Shown piece by piece: positions 54,427 to 63,291 of a stretch of 64,000 bases of DNA. The notes beneath the pieces were generated by a model. It was not told the DNA's origin. It ran no database searches and saw nothing but the letters and a program-made list of their open reading frames with translations. Position 1 is the first letter of the stretch. The number at the start of each line of letters is the position of its first letter. The translations under genes were made by a program, and so were the position numbers. The DNA lies in NCBI RefSeq assembly GCF_018130065.1, contig NZ_JAFCME010000013.1:62001-126000 (forward strand). The letters are read 5' to 3'. The stretch comes from Bradyrhizobium sp. AUGA SZCCT0158. Lineage in GTDB: Bacteria; Pseudomonadota; Alphaproteobacteria; Rhizobiales; Xanthobacteraceae.

Positions 54427-55400
54427 TGCCGAAAGCCGTCGTCTGCCGCGAACTCGGCCCGCCCGAAAGCCTGCGCCTGGAAACGTTCGACTCGGCACCG
54501 TTGGCGCCGGGGCAGGTGCGTGTCGCGATCCGCGCCGCCGGGATCAATTTTCCTGATATCCTGATGGCGGCGGGTCAATACCAGCTCAAGCCGCCATTGC
54601 CGTTCACGCCCGGCGTTGAAGCCGCCGGCGATGTCGTCGAGGTGAATGATGCAACGGGTGTCAAGGTCGGTGACAAGGTGATCGTGAAGATGCGCCATGG
54701 CGCTTATTGCGACGAGGCCGTAACCACGCCTGCCCACCTGGTGCGGTTACCTTCGACCTTCGACTATGCGGAGGGCGCGACGTTCCTGGCCGGTCACGGC
54801 ACCGCCTATCATGCGCTGATCGATCGCGGGCAGGTGCAGCCGGGTGAAGTGCTGCTCGTGCATGGTGCCGGTGGCGGCGTGGGACTAGCGGCGGTCGAGA
54901 TCGGCAAGATGTTGGGGGCCACCGTGATCGCGACCGCGTCGAGTGACGAAAAACTTGCGATCGCCAAAGCGCGGGGCGCCGATCATCTGGTGCGCTACGA
55001 CCAGGAGCCGTTTCGCGACGCGGTCAAGCGCATCACCGACGGGCGCGGCGCGGATGTCGTGTTTGACCCCGTCGGCGGCGAGGTGTTCGAGAACTCGATG
55101 CGCTGCATCAACTGGGGCGCCCGGCTCTTGATCATCGGCTTTACCGGCGGCATCGGTCTTGCAAAGACCAATCTGTTGATGATCAAGGGCGCCAGCGTGC
55201 TCGGTGTGCGCGCCGGTGAAGCGGTGCGGAAAAATCCTGTTCTCGGCGAGGTCAGGATCAAGGCGCTCACGGAGTGGGCGGAAGCCGGAAAAATCCGCCC
55301 CAACATTTCGCACCGGCTGCCGCTGGAAGACTACGCGCGCGCGATGCGGCTGTTGATCGACCGCAAGGCGATCGGCCGCGTGGCGCTGACGATGGGGTGA
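54426..55400 (+). CDS. NADPH:quinone oxidoreductase-like MDR enzyme
   Basis: 324 aa. GroES-like N-terminal domain with FTPGVEAAGDVVEVND and GHGTAYHALIDRGQV, then a Rossmann domain with VHGAGGGVGLAAVEIGKMLG and FDPVGGEVFENSMRCI. No zinc ligands are apparent, as in QOR-type reductases. It should reduce quinones or alpha,beta-unsaturated carbonyls. The ATG at 54426 overlaps the stop of the HCCA isomerase gene, so the two are translationally coupled. Confidence 0.93.
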   Translation: MPKAVVCRELGPPESLRLETFDSAPLAPGQVRVAIRAAGINFPDILMAAGQYQLKPPLPFTPGVEAAGDVVEVNDATGVKVGDKVIVKMRHGAYCDEAVTTPAHLVRLPSTFDYAEGATFLAGHGTAYHALIDRGQVQPGEVLLVHGAGGGVGLAAVEIGKMLGATVIATASSDEKLAIAKARGADHLVRYDQEPFRDAVKRITDGRGADVVFDPVGGEVFENSMRCINWGARLLIIGFTGGIGLAKTNLLMIKGASVLGVRAGEAVRKNPVLGEVRIKALTEWAEAGKIRPNISHRLPLEDYARAMRLLIDRKAIGRVALTMG

Positions 55401-55403
55401 TTA

Positions 55404-55523
55404 CGTCGTCCCGGCCTTGAGCCGGGACCCATACCGCGTGATGTAGCGAGGAAGCAAAGTGGTAGACGCTCTTCGCAAAACCAAAGCCGGTGGCTATGGG
55501 TCCCGGCTCAAGGCCGGGACGAC
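55404..55523. repeat. Palindromic repeat (CGTCGTCCCGGCCTTGAGCC type)
   Basis: A second copy of the element at 31678-31822, with identical ends CGTCGTCCCGGCCTTGAGCC and GGCTCAAGGCCGGGACGACG and a different middle. Confidence 0.85.
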
Positions 55524-55544
55524 GCGAGGAGAGTTGGCTCCTTC

Positions 55545-56210
55545 TCATCCGCTCTCTTGCCTGTCGAACCTTCCATCCCTCAGAAACGCAATCGTCTGCG
55601 CAATCGCCACACGATTCCCCGGCAGCCAAGGATGCGCCGTGGCGATCACAACATGATCCGCCATCCCGTCAAGCTTGGTGTTCTCCACCGATACCCTGCC
55701 GTCATGCGGCTTCGGCAGGAACAATGAGGATGTCGGATCGATCGACTTGTTTCCCGCGATGATGCCGACGGGATAATCGACCGGCGGAAACAATGCGCCG
55801 GTTGCGGCATCGCGCCGGGTCACGAGTTGCTCGCCGGCGGGTCCAAACCAGGCGCGGTAGAGCGATACGTTCTTCAGGCGATCGGCGATCTCGCTGCCGC
55901 CATTGGGCGTGCCGAGCATCACCACGCGGCCGAGGCGCTCCGGCCGGTATCTGGAAAGGTAGACGCGGGCCAGCAGGCCGCCCATCGAATGGCCGACGAA
56001 ATGAAGTTGGCCTGCGATCCCAGCGGCTAAGTGTGTGACGGCGGGATGGATGTGCTCAGCCAGCGCTTCCAGCGCGTGATGGCGGCTGGGATAGTCGATG
56101 TTCAGCGTGGCGAAATCGGCGGCCTCGAGCGCGGTCTGCATTTTACGGAATGACAGGGCCGTCCTGCTGATGCCATGCAACAGGACGACGCAGTCTTGAA
56201 CATCCGTCAT
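55545..56210 (-). CDS. Alpha/beta hydrolase (lipase-like)
   Basis: About 221 aa. VVLLHGISRTALSFRKM has the oxyanion loop, the nucleophile elbow is FVGHSMGGLLARVYLSR with Ser in GHSMG, and DGRVSVENTKLDGMADHVVI carries candidate acid and His. Close to bacterial triacylglycerol-lipase or PGAP1-like esterases. The ATG at 56210 was chosen: an earlier in-frame ATG at 56225 and everything further upstream fall in or beside a palindromic repeat. Substrate unknown. Confidence 0.88.
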   Translation of the reverse strand: MTDVQDCVVLLHGISRTALSFRKMQTALEAADFATLNIDYPSRHHALEALAEHIHPAVTHLAAGIAGQLHFVGHSMGGLLARVYLSRYRPERLGRVVMLGTPNGGSEIADRLKNVSLYRAWFGPAGEQLVTRRDAATGALFPPVDYPVGIIAGNKSIDPTSSLFLPKPHDGRVSVENTKLDGMADHVVIATAHPWLPGNRVAIAQTIAFLRDGRFDRQESG

Positions 56211-56219
56211 TTCGCGATC

Positions 56220-56294
56220 CGTCATTCCGGGATGGTCCGAAGGACCAGACCCGGAATCTCGAGATCCCGGGTTCGCTTCGCGCCCCGGGATGAC
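56220..56294. repeat. Palindromic repeat (CGTCATTCCGGGA type)
   Basis: CGTCATTCCGGGATGGTCCG and the right end CGCCCCGGGATGACC are complementary, with GAATCTCGAGATCCC in between. It borders the hydrolase start and the enoyl-CoA hydratase stop. Confidence 0.8.
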
Positions 56295-56304
56295 CGCTGC
56301 GCGG

Positions 56305-57195
56305 TCACTTATACTCCCGCTCGTCCCACCACGGGTAATAGTCGGGCATATCAGATGAAACCTTGTTCTTGAATTGCGCCGGGCGCTTTTCCAGGAACGA
56401 GACCACGCCCTCCCTGACGTCATCGGAGCGTCCACGGGCATAAATGCCGCGGCTGTCGACCTTGTGGGCTTCCATCGGATCGTCGGCGCCCATCATGCGC
56501 CACATCATCTGGCGGATCAGCGCCACCGAGACCGGCGCGGTCTTGGCGGCGATTTCCTTGGCGAGTGCGCGGGCGGTCGGCAGCAGATCGTCCGGCGGCA
56601 CCACCTTGCTGACGAGGCGGCCGGCGAGGGCCTCCTGCGCCGGGAAGACGCGGCCGGTGTAGCACCACTCCAGTGCCTGGGCGATGCCGACGAGGCGCGG
56701 CAGGAACCAGCTCGAGGCGGCCTCCGGCACGATGCCGCGCTGGGAGAACACAAAACCGAAGCGCGCGGCTTCAGAAGCGATGCGGATATCCATCGCGAGC
56801 TGCATGGTGACGCCGATGCTGACCGCGGGACCATTCACCGCCGCGATAACGGGTTTTAGGCACTTGAAGATGCGCAGCGTCACCTGTCCGCCGCCGTCGC
56901 GCACCTGCGGATCGCTGTAATCGACCGTGCCATCCGCAAGCCGCTTCACCGGCCCGCGCCGCGCGTCGCGATCGAACGTGTTGGCGCCGGAGGAAAGGTC
57001 AGCGCCGGCGCAAAAGCCGCGGCCGGCGCCGGTGACGATGATGGCCCTGACATTGTCGTCCTTGTCGGCCGCGTCGAACGCGTCGATCAATTCCTGCTGC
57101 ATGGTGCCGTTGAAGGCGTTGAGCTTGTCGGGCCGGTTCAGGGTGATGGTGAGAATCTGCTCGGCGACCTCGTACTTGATGGTCTCATACGCCAT
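56305..57195 (-). CDS. Enoyl-CoA hydratase/isomerase
   Basis: 296 aa crotonase. Oxyanion-hole residues are in GRGFCAGADLSSGANTF and AAVNGPAVSIGVTMQLAMDI, and Glu in FSQRGIVPEAASSWFLPRLV is the catalytic acid position. It hydrates or isomerises enoyl-CoA in fatty-acid or aromatic-acid breakdown. The ATG at 57195 follows GAGAGAGGACACCCC. It is alone between repeats, so its pathway is not shown by context. Confidence 0.92.
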   Translation of the reverse strand: MAYETIKYEVAEQILTITLNRPDKLNAFNGTMQQELIDAFDAADKDDNVRAIIVTGAGRGFCAGADLSSGANTFDRDARRGPVKRLADGTVDYSDPQVRDGGGQVTLRIFKCLKPVIAAVNGPAVSIGVTMQLAMDIRIASEAARFGFVFSQRGIVPEAASSWFLPRLVGIAQALEWCYTGRVFPAQEALAGRLVSKVVPPDDLLPTARALAKEIAAKTAPVSVALIRQMMWRMMGADDPMEAHKVDSRGIYARGRSDDVREGVVSFLEKRPAQFKNKVSSDMPDYYPWWDEREYK

Positions 57196-57242
57196 GGGGT
57201 GTCCTCTCTCTAGATTGTTTTTTTCGTCTAGCTCATCCGCAT

Positions 57243-57365
57243 CGTCATGCCCGGCCATAGCCGTCTGAAGGACGGCGTCGCTTTGCTCGCCTATGTGCCG
57301 GGCATCCAAGTCTTTCCTTGGCAGTAGCCAAGACGTGGATGGCCGGGTCAAGCCCGGCCATGACG
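57243..57365. repeat. Palindromic repeat (CGTCATGCCCGGCCATAGCC type)
   Basis: CGTCATGCCCGGCC on the left mirrors GGCCGGGTCAAGCCCGGCC and ATGACG on the right, with a divergent middle. It is of the same family as 46401 and 51680. Confidence 0.85.
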
Positions 57366-57379
57366 GCATTGAGGGATAA

Positions 57380-58801
57380 TTACTTCTTCGGCGGGGCCGG
57401 CCACGGCTTTTGCGGGCCGCGCAGGCCTTCGAACGCCTTGGCCATGCCGAGCACGCCGAGATCGTCGAACCGCCGGCCCACGATCTGCACACCGATCGGA
57501 AAGCCCTTTTTGTCGTAGCCGCCATTGATCGAGATGGCCGGGTTCTCCGACATATTCCACGGCACGGTATAGGCGATGTGCTCGAACGGTTTTTCGGGAT
57601 CGTTGACCGGGGAAGCGAACTCGGCCGGGAAGTTCACCACCGGCGAAACCGGGGAGACCACATAATCGAGATCGCAGAACAGCTTTGCCGCGGCGGTGCG
57701 GATCGCCATGGTGGCGTTGAAGCCCCTGATGACATCAAGACCTGACAGCTTCGCGCCGGCCTCCGCCCATTGAAGGATGTAAGGCAGCGTCTTGCTGCGC
57801 TCCTCCGGCGTCAGCCTGGACATATCGTCCCAGCTTCGCGCGCGAAAGAAATTGTCGATCCCGTCGAGCATCTCGCGCGTCAATATGCCGTCGATTTCAG
57901 TAACGACCGCGCCGGCGGATTCGAACGCCTTGGCGGCCTTGACGGCGACCTCGCGTACTTCCTTCTCCAGCGGCAGGCCGGTGCCGGCATCGAGCATCAA
58001 CCCGATGCGCACTTTGCGCGGCGACTTGTCGAGCGCCTTCCAGGCGATTTCATGCGCGGGCAGGCTCATGCCGTCGCGCCGGTCGGGACGCGACAACACG
58101 CTCATCATCAACGCCGCATCGTCGACGATGCGGGTCATCGGCCCGGCGACGCGTCCGACATAGAAGGGATCGACCGGAACGCGTCCGAGGCTCGGCTTCA
58201 GCCCGACCAGGCCGCACCAGCAGGCCGGCAACCGCACCGAGCCGCCGATGTCAGTTCCAAGATGCAGCGGGCCGTAACCGGCAGCACCCGCAGCACCGGC
58301 GCCGGAAGAGGATCCGCCGGGGTTCTTGCTGAGGTCCCAGGGATTGCGGGTGAGGGGATGGAAACTCGAAAGGCCCGACGACAGCATGCCGTAATCCGGC
58401 ATCGTCGTTTTGGAGAAGATGATGGAGCCGGCTTCGCGTAGCCGTGCGGCGGGCGGCGCGTCCTTCGGTGAAGGCACCAGCTTGACGCTGGCGGCGCCGA
58501 GCGGCACCGGCTGGTCCTTGGTAGCGATATTGTCCTTGATGGTCACCGGCACACCGTCGAGCGTGCCGACAGGCTCGCCCTTCTGCCAGCGTTCGGTCGA
58601 TGCTTTGGCGACGGCGCGGGCGCCCTCGGGATCGAGCAGATAGAGCGCCTTGATGTGCGGCTCCCAGGCCGCGACATGATCAAGCACTTCCTCCAGCACT
58701 TCGGACGGCGAGAATTGCTTGGCGCGGTAGCCGGCGAGAAGGTCGACGGCGCTGAGATCGTGCAGCGACGTGACCTCTTCTTCTTTTTTGGTTTTATGCA
58801 T
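57380..58801 (-). CDS. Amidase signature enzyme
   Basis: 473 aa. The Ser-cisSer-Lys triad is visible: Lys in GVPVTIKDNIATK, Ser in NPGGSSSGAGAAGAAG and DIGGSVRLPACWCGLVGLKP. AS enzymes hydrolyse amides and are used for nitrile, drug or aryl-amide breakdown. The start at 58801 (MHKTKKEEEV) is used; a GTG at 58807 is possible. It is 6 bp downstream of the M20 gene, so an amide-degrading operon with M20 and M81 proteins is likely. Confidence 0.93.
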   Translation of the reverse strand: MHKTKKEEEVTSLHDLSAVDLLAGYRAKQFSPSEVLEEVLDHVAAWEPHIKALYLLDPEGARAVAKASTERWQKGEPVGTLDGVPVTIKDNIATKDQPVPLGAASVKLVPSPKDAPPAARLREAGSIIFSKTTMPDYGMLSSGLSSFHPLTRNPWDLSKNPGGSSSGAGAAGAAGYGPLHLGTDIGGSVRLPACWCGLVGLKPSLGRVPVDPFYVGRVAGPMTRIVDDAALMMSVLSRPDRRDGMSLPAHEIAWKALDKSPRKVRIGLMLDAGTGLPLEKEVREVAVKAAKAFESAGAVVTEIDGILTREMLDGIDNFFRARSWDDMSRLTPEERSKTLPYILQWAEAGAKLSGLDVIRGFNATMAIRTAAAKLFCDLDYVVSPVSPVVNFPAEFASPVNDPEKPFEHIAYTVPWNMSENPAISINGGYDKKGFPIGVQIVGRRFDDLGVLGMAKAFEGLRGPQKPWPAPPKK

Positions 58802-58807
58802 GGGCAC

Positions 58808-59971
58808 CTAACCTACTGGCATGCGGGTCTCGACGATGCGCGCGAACATGCTGGCGCCGATCGGCAGGATCTTGTCGTCGAGGACGAAACCAGGGTTGTG
58901 GACGGGCACCGAGCCTTCATGACCGACCCAGAAATAGGCGCCAGGCACCGCCTGCATCATGTCGGCGAAATCCTCGCTGCCCATCTTCGGCTCGGTGCGG
59001 GTGATCACCTTGTCCGGATCGACCACGGTACGCGCCACCGCCTCAACGATCCGCGACTGCTCTTCCTGGTTCACCAGCACGCTGAAGGTGTCGCGGATGT
59101 CGGCAGTGATCTCGCACTGGAACGCCGCGGCGATGCCGGCGCAGATCGCGCGCATGCGCTCGCGGATCAGCGCGCGCACGCCGTCATCGAAGGCGCGGAC
59201 CGTGCCGCACAGCTTGGCCTGGCCGGGAATGACGTTATAGGCCGAGCCGGCATGGATCTGCGTGATCGACAGCACCGCCGGATGATGCGGGGGAACATTG
59301 CGGCTGACGACGGTCTGCAGCGCCTGTGCCAGCGTGGTGGCGATGATCACGGCATCCTTGGAGCGCTCCGGCATCGCGCCATGGGCACCGTAGCCGTCGA
59401 TCGTGATGTCGAAGAAATCGGCGCCGGCCATCGCCGGGCCCGGCAGGATCGCGATCTCGCCATGGTTCAGATCAGGCGCGTTGTGCAGGCCGTAAACCTC
59501 GTCGCAGGGAAACTTCTGGAACAGGCCGTCCTTGATCATGGCGCGGGCGCCGCCGAGGCCTTCTTCGGCGGGCTGGAAGATGAAATGCACGGTGCCGTCG
59601 AAGTTTTTGGTCTCGGCGAGATAGCGCGCGGTGCCGAGCAGCATGGTGGTGTGCCCGTCATGGCCGCAGCCGTGGAAGCGGCCGGGAATGGTCGAGCGCC
59701 AGCGCAGATTGGTGTTCTCTTCCATCGGCAGCGCATCCATGTCGGCGCGCAGGCCGATCCTCATGCCGCTGTTGCCCTTGCCCTTGAGCACGCCGACGAC
59801 GCCGGTGCCGCCTAGGCCGCGATGCACCTCGATGCCCCATTGCGTCAGCTTGTCGGCGACGATGCCCGACGTGCGGACCTCCTCGAAGCCGATCTCGGGA
59901 TGCGCATGAAGATCGCGCCTGATCGCGGTGAGTTCTTCGGCATAGCCGTCGATGCGTTCGATGGTGGGCAT
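58808..59971 (-). CDS. M20 family amidohydrolase/peptidase
   Basis: 387 aa. RRDLHAHPEIGFEEVRTSGI, HGCGHDGHTTMLLGTARYL (metal His/Asp) and FQPAEEGLGGARAMI (Glu pair) are the hippurate hydrolase/ILL2-like M20D motifs; KMGSEDFADMMQ and late VGHEGSVPVHNPGFV complete it. It removes acyl groups from amino-acid conjugates. It is 6 bp after the M81 stop and directly before the amidase, suggesting stepwise degradation of an N-acyl amide or peptide. Confidence 0.94.
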   Translation of the reverse strand: MPTIERIDGYAEELTAIRRDLHAHPEIGFEEVRTSGIVADKLTQWGIEVHRGLGGTGVVGVLKGKGNSGMRIGLRADMDALPMEENTNLRWRSTIPGRFHGCGHDGHTTMLLGTARYLAETKNFDGTVHFIFQPAEEGLGGARAMIKDGLFQKFPCDEVYGLHNAPDLNHGEIAILPGPAMAGADFFDITIDGYGAHGAMPERSKDAVIIATTLAQALQTVVSRNVPPHHPAVLSITQIHAGSAYNVIPGQAKLCGTVRAFDDGVRALIRERMRAICAGIAAAFQCEITADIRDTFSVLVNQEEQSRIVEAVARTVVDPDKVITRTEPKMGSEDFADMMQAVPGAYFWVGHEGSVPVHNPGFVLDDKILPIGASMFARIVETRMPVG

Positions 59972-59977
59972 GTCTGT

Positions 59978-61507
59978 TTATCCGGTTACGGTTGAACGAG
60001 ATTTGGCTGGAGTCGCAAAAGCAGGGCCGTTCGGCTTGATGCGGATACCCGGACGCAGCCGCGTCCAGGGCAGGGTGGCGGTATCGGCCGGCATCGCACC
60101 GGGCGCGGCGCAGATCAGCAGTTTTTCGGCGATCGGCTCGAAATCAGCGCGGAAATGCACCGAGCTCTTGTTGACCAGGATCGCCTGTTCGGTCGGCTCG
60201 ATCCCGACATAGCGGTACATCGCCTGGTCGGCGAGTTGCGCCTTGTAGGAACTCACGACCACTCTGACATCGCCGATGCGCAGGCACGCCGACGGTCCCA
60301 TGTCCATGTCGCGGCCGCCATAATAGGGGCCGGACGCCACGAATTTGCCGTCCGACAGTTTTTCGACGACGAACGTTTCCTGATACGGCGCGTCGCCCGC
60401 GATGCCGGATTTGCCGCCGAGCGAAAGCGTCACGGTGGCGCCGACGCCCGCAGCATGCGCGGCCTTGGCTGACTCCGGATCATAGATTACGCCGGTGGCG
60501 GCGCGGGTCGCCTTGTTGCGGACCAGCGCACGCAGCATGCCTGTCGTATCGGAATCGCCGCCGGCGCCGGGATTGTCCTGGGTGTCGGCGATGACGATCG
60601 GCTTGCTGGCGCTTTTGGCCAATTCCATGGCGTGGCGCACGCCGTCGTCGGGCGAATAGATGCGGCCGTCGAAATCGTCCTCGTGACTCTCGACCAGCGC
60701 TACCAGTTTGTCGGCGGCTGCATCCGCATCGGCCTGCGTCGCGCCATAGGCGAATACGCTGGGGCCACAATCCCTGAAATCGGCGGCCGGAAAACCGGGC
60801 GCGAATGACAGCGTCGGAACTGAAGCGCTCTCCAGCGCCGCCAGCCTTTCATATATGCCTTTGGTCGGCTGGTCGCTCGTGCATTGCCAGCTGATCGGGA
60901 TCAGGAACGGCAATTGCCGGAAGGCTTTTGCGTAGCGCGCCTTTGTCTTGAGCATCAACGCCAGATGCTTTGCGCAGGCCCGGCCGGTGTCGGCCATGTC
61001 GACGTGAGGGTAGGTGCGGTAGGCGATGAGCGCATCCGCATGTTCCATCATCTGGGGCGAGACGTTGGCATGGAGGTCGAGGCTGACGACCAGCGGCAGG
61101 TCCTTGCCGATCACCTTGCGCACCCGGGCAAGCGTTTCGCCTTCGCCGTCGTCGTAATGCTCAGTGACCATGGCGCCGTGCAGGTCGAGATAGACGGCAT
61201 CGATCGGCCCCGCGCCCGCGATGCCATCGACCATTTCCTTCATGATGCGTTCGAAGGCATCTTTGGTGACATGGGCCGATGGAACAGCGGCCGCCGAGAT
61301 CGTCGGCACCAGCTCCCAGCCATTGGCCTCGGCGGCTTCGACAAAGCCGGCAAGGCCGATATTGACCTTGCGCATCACCTTGAGCACGTCGGCGCCATGC
61401 GCCATCGACGGCCATCCGCCACCATGAACGAAATCGTCATAGGTCGCCTTGGTCGGCGCGAACGTGTTGGTCTCGTGCAGAAAGGCGCCAACGGCGATGC
61501 GGGTCAT
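59978..61507 (-). CDS. M81 family metallopeptidase (MlrC-like)
   Basis: 509 aa. MTRIAVGAFLHETNTFAPTK is the family N-terminus with the His-Glu-Thr-Asn metal-site motif; AVYLDLHGAMVTEHYDDGEG and SLDLHANVSPQMMEHADALI are further MlrC blocks. MlrC degrades linear microcystin tetrapeptides; most homologues are uncharacterised and may cut other peptides. It heads an M81, M20, amidase order on this strand. The ATG at 61507 gives the canonical N-terminus; upstream in-frame sequence has no family match. Confidence 0.9.
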   Translation of the reverse strand: MTRIAVGAFLHETNTFAPTKATYDDFVHGGGWPSMAHGADVLKVMRKVNIGLAGFVEAAEANGWELVPTISAAAVPSAHVTKDAFERIMKEMVDGIAGAGPIDAVYLDLHGAMVTEHYDDGEGETLARVRKVIGKDLPLVVSLDLHANVSPQMMEHADALIAYRTYPHVDMADTGRACAKHLALMLKTKARYAKAFRQLPFLIPISWQCTSDQPTKGIYERLAALESASVPTLSFAPGFPAADFRDCGPSVFAYGATQADADAAADKLVALVESHEDDFDGRIYSPDDGVRHAMELAKSASKPIVIADTQDNPGAGGDSDTTGMLRALVRNKATRAATGVIYDPESAKAAHAAGVGATVTLSLGGKSGIAGDAPYQETFVVEKLSDGKFVASGPYYGGRDMDMGPSACLRIGDVRVVVSSYKAQLADQAMYRYVGIEPTEQAILVNKSSVHFRADFEPIAEKLLICAAPGAMPADTATLPWTRLRPGIRIKPNGPAFATPAKSRSTVTG

Positions 61508-61641
61508 CAAGTTTTCCCAACCGGTGCATTCGTGAGGGACGTTAAGCGTGTCACTGCGCCAAGCGCAAGCCGTGGAGCAATTCCGTTTTGCATGCCGCCC
61601 CATCCGCCATTGCGAGCGAGTTAAAACGCCTTAGCTTGCTC

Positions 61642-61760
61642 CGTCATTCCGGGGCGATGCGAAGCATCGAACCTCAGATGCGCAATGGCGCATTGGGGAA
61701 TCTCGAGATTCCCAGGTGCGCAAGGGCGCACCATAGTTCGCTGCGCGCCCCGGAATGACC
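61642..61760. repeat. Palindromic repeat (CGTCATTCCGGGGCG type)
   Basis: CCGTCATTCCGGGGCGATGC and CGCGCCCCGGAATGACC are complementary ends, with internal ATGCGCAATGGCGCAT and GAATCTCGAGATTC dyads as at 20151-20250. Confidence 0.85.
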
Positions 61761-61769
61761 AAACACAAC

Positions 61770-62900
61770 TTACGTCAATGTCGCCAGCAGACCCGCCATC
61801 AACCGGCCGCGCTCGGCCAGACTGTCGATCTCGATATGTTCGTTGAGCGTATGCGCGTCGGCACCGCGAACTCCCAGGCCGTCAAGGGTTGGGATACCCA
61901 TCGCGCCGGTAAAGTTGCCGTCGGAGCCGCCGCCGGCGCTGGCGTGCGAGAGTTCGAGACCAAGGCCTTGTGCAATGCCGCGCGCCTGTTCGTAGAGCGC
62001 CATCGTGCCGGCGTCGGGCTCCCACACCGGCCGGGTCACACCACGGGTGACCTTGAACGTGACGTCATTGCTGGTCCCGGAAAGCGCGAGCATCCGCTCG
62101 ACGCCGCGATCGAGATCTGCTTGCCGCTTGGCCATGCTGAGCGCCTCGCCGGTACAGGTGGTAGCGACGCAGTTCACCCACTGGCCGCCATGCACAATGC
62201 CGACCGAAAAAGTGCAATCTTCAGTCGTCATGCCGTCGATGGCGATAATCTGGCGTGCCATCTCGCGGATCGCGGAACGGCCGGATGAGAGCGTGGCGCC
62301 GGCATGGCCCGGCTTGCCGATCGCTTCGAGATTGAACCGGGCAATCGCATAACGTCCGGTGACGATGCCGTTGTTGGCGCGACCCGGCTCGGGCACCAGC
62401 ACATACTTGTTGCGGGCGGCTTCGGCCTCGATGATGTCGCGGGTCGACGGCGTGCCGACCTCTTCGTCCGGGGTGAACAGTACCGTGATCGGCAGCGGCG
62501 TCGTGAACGAGGCGCGCGCCAGTTGCCGGATCGCCTCCAGGCTGAGGTAGTTGCCGCCCTTCATGTCGAAGATGCCCGGGCCGTAGCACTTGTTGCCCTC
62601 GCGCCGCCACGCCAGCTTTTGCAGCGTGCCGACGGGATGGACGGTATCGAGATGGCCGGCGATCAGGATGCCGGGGTCGCCCTGTTTCGGGTGGGGAAAG
62701 CGCGCTCGGACGCAGCCGGCAAAGCCCTGCCGCCCGGCGATGCGTTCGATGGTCGCACCCATGATGGCCATCTCCCGCGCTGCAAGATCGAGCATGCGGT
62801 CGACCGCGCCGGCGTCCCAGGTGGGGCTTTCGCATTCGACCCAGCTCCGCAGCCCCTGCAGCATGGTCTCGGAATCAAAGGGAAGGTTGGCAGGATTCAT
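61770..62900 (-). CDS. M20 family metallopeptidase (carboxypeptidase G2-like)
   Basis: 376 aa. Motifs are ILIAGHLDTVHPVG (metal His/Asp), GIFDMKGGNYLSL, VLFTPDEEVGTPSTRDI (Glu pair) and SAGGGSDGNFTGAMGIPTLD. This is the glutamate carboxypeptidase-like M20A/ArgE-type branch, distinct from the M20D enzyme at 58808. It probably removes amino acids from peptides or conjugates such as folate-like compounds. The gene is separated from the M81 gene by a repeat. Confidence 0.93.
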   Translation of the reverse strand: MNPANLPFDSETMLQGLRSWVECESPTWDAGAVDRMLDLAAREMAIMGATIERIAGRQGFAGCVRARFPHPKQGDPGILIAGHLDTVHPVGTLQKLAWRREGNKCYGPGIFDMKGGNYLSLEAIRQLARASFTTPLPITVLFTPDEEVGTPSTRDIIEAEAARNKYVLVPEPGRANNGIVTGRYAIARFNLEAIGKPGHAGATLSSGRSAIREMARQIIAIDGMTTEDCTFSVGIVHGGQWVNCVATTCTGEALSMAKRQADLDRGVERMLALSGTSNDVTFKVTRGVTRPVWEPDAGTMALYEQARGIAQGLGLELSHASAGGGSDGNFTGAMGIPTLDGLGVRGADAHTLNEHIEIDSLAERGRLMAGLLATLT

Positions 62901-63291
62901 CTGGGTTCTCCCGGTTCGGCCGGAATGTTTGGGCTCGGTGCCGATGGGTCCGTACGAGAGGGAGCGGCGGCGATTTTGTAAAGGGAAAACATGCCGCCGT
63001 CAGACTTTCGCCGTATCGGATCGGGGGAATGGCAATTCTGGCATCATTCTTGATTGTAGATTTTTGTGGAGGCGTGTTGGCGTAGCCGGATAGGGGCCAC
63101 CCAGCGGCCAGCGCAAGCCAGATGCGGATGAGGGCTATCCCGACTTCCACCTGAACGCCGGCGTCATCCCTGTCGTCGGACCAAAAGGGTGTTGTGAAGC
63201 TCAAGATCGACCCTATAGTCCGGTCAGAAACCGGGCAGGGGGCCCGAACAAGAAAAGCGTTCGGGCGCCGAGCGACAATGGAGGTGAAGGA
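62901..63291. other. Gene-free intergenic region (391 bp)
   Basis: Divergent between the M20 gene and the following SBP gene. A CCGGTCAGAAACCGG dyad occurs near 63219-63233. No other convincing promoter or small gene was identified. Confidence 0.4.
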
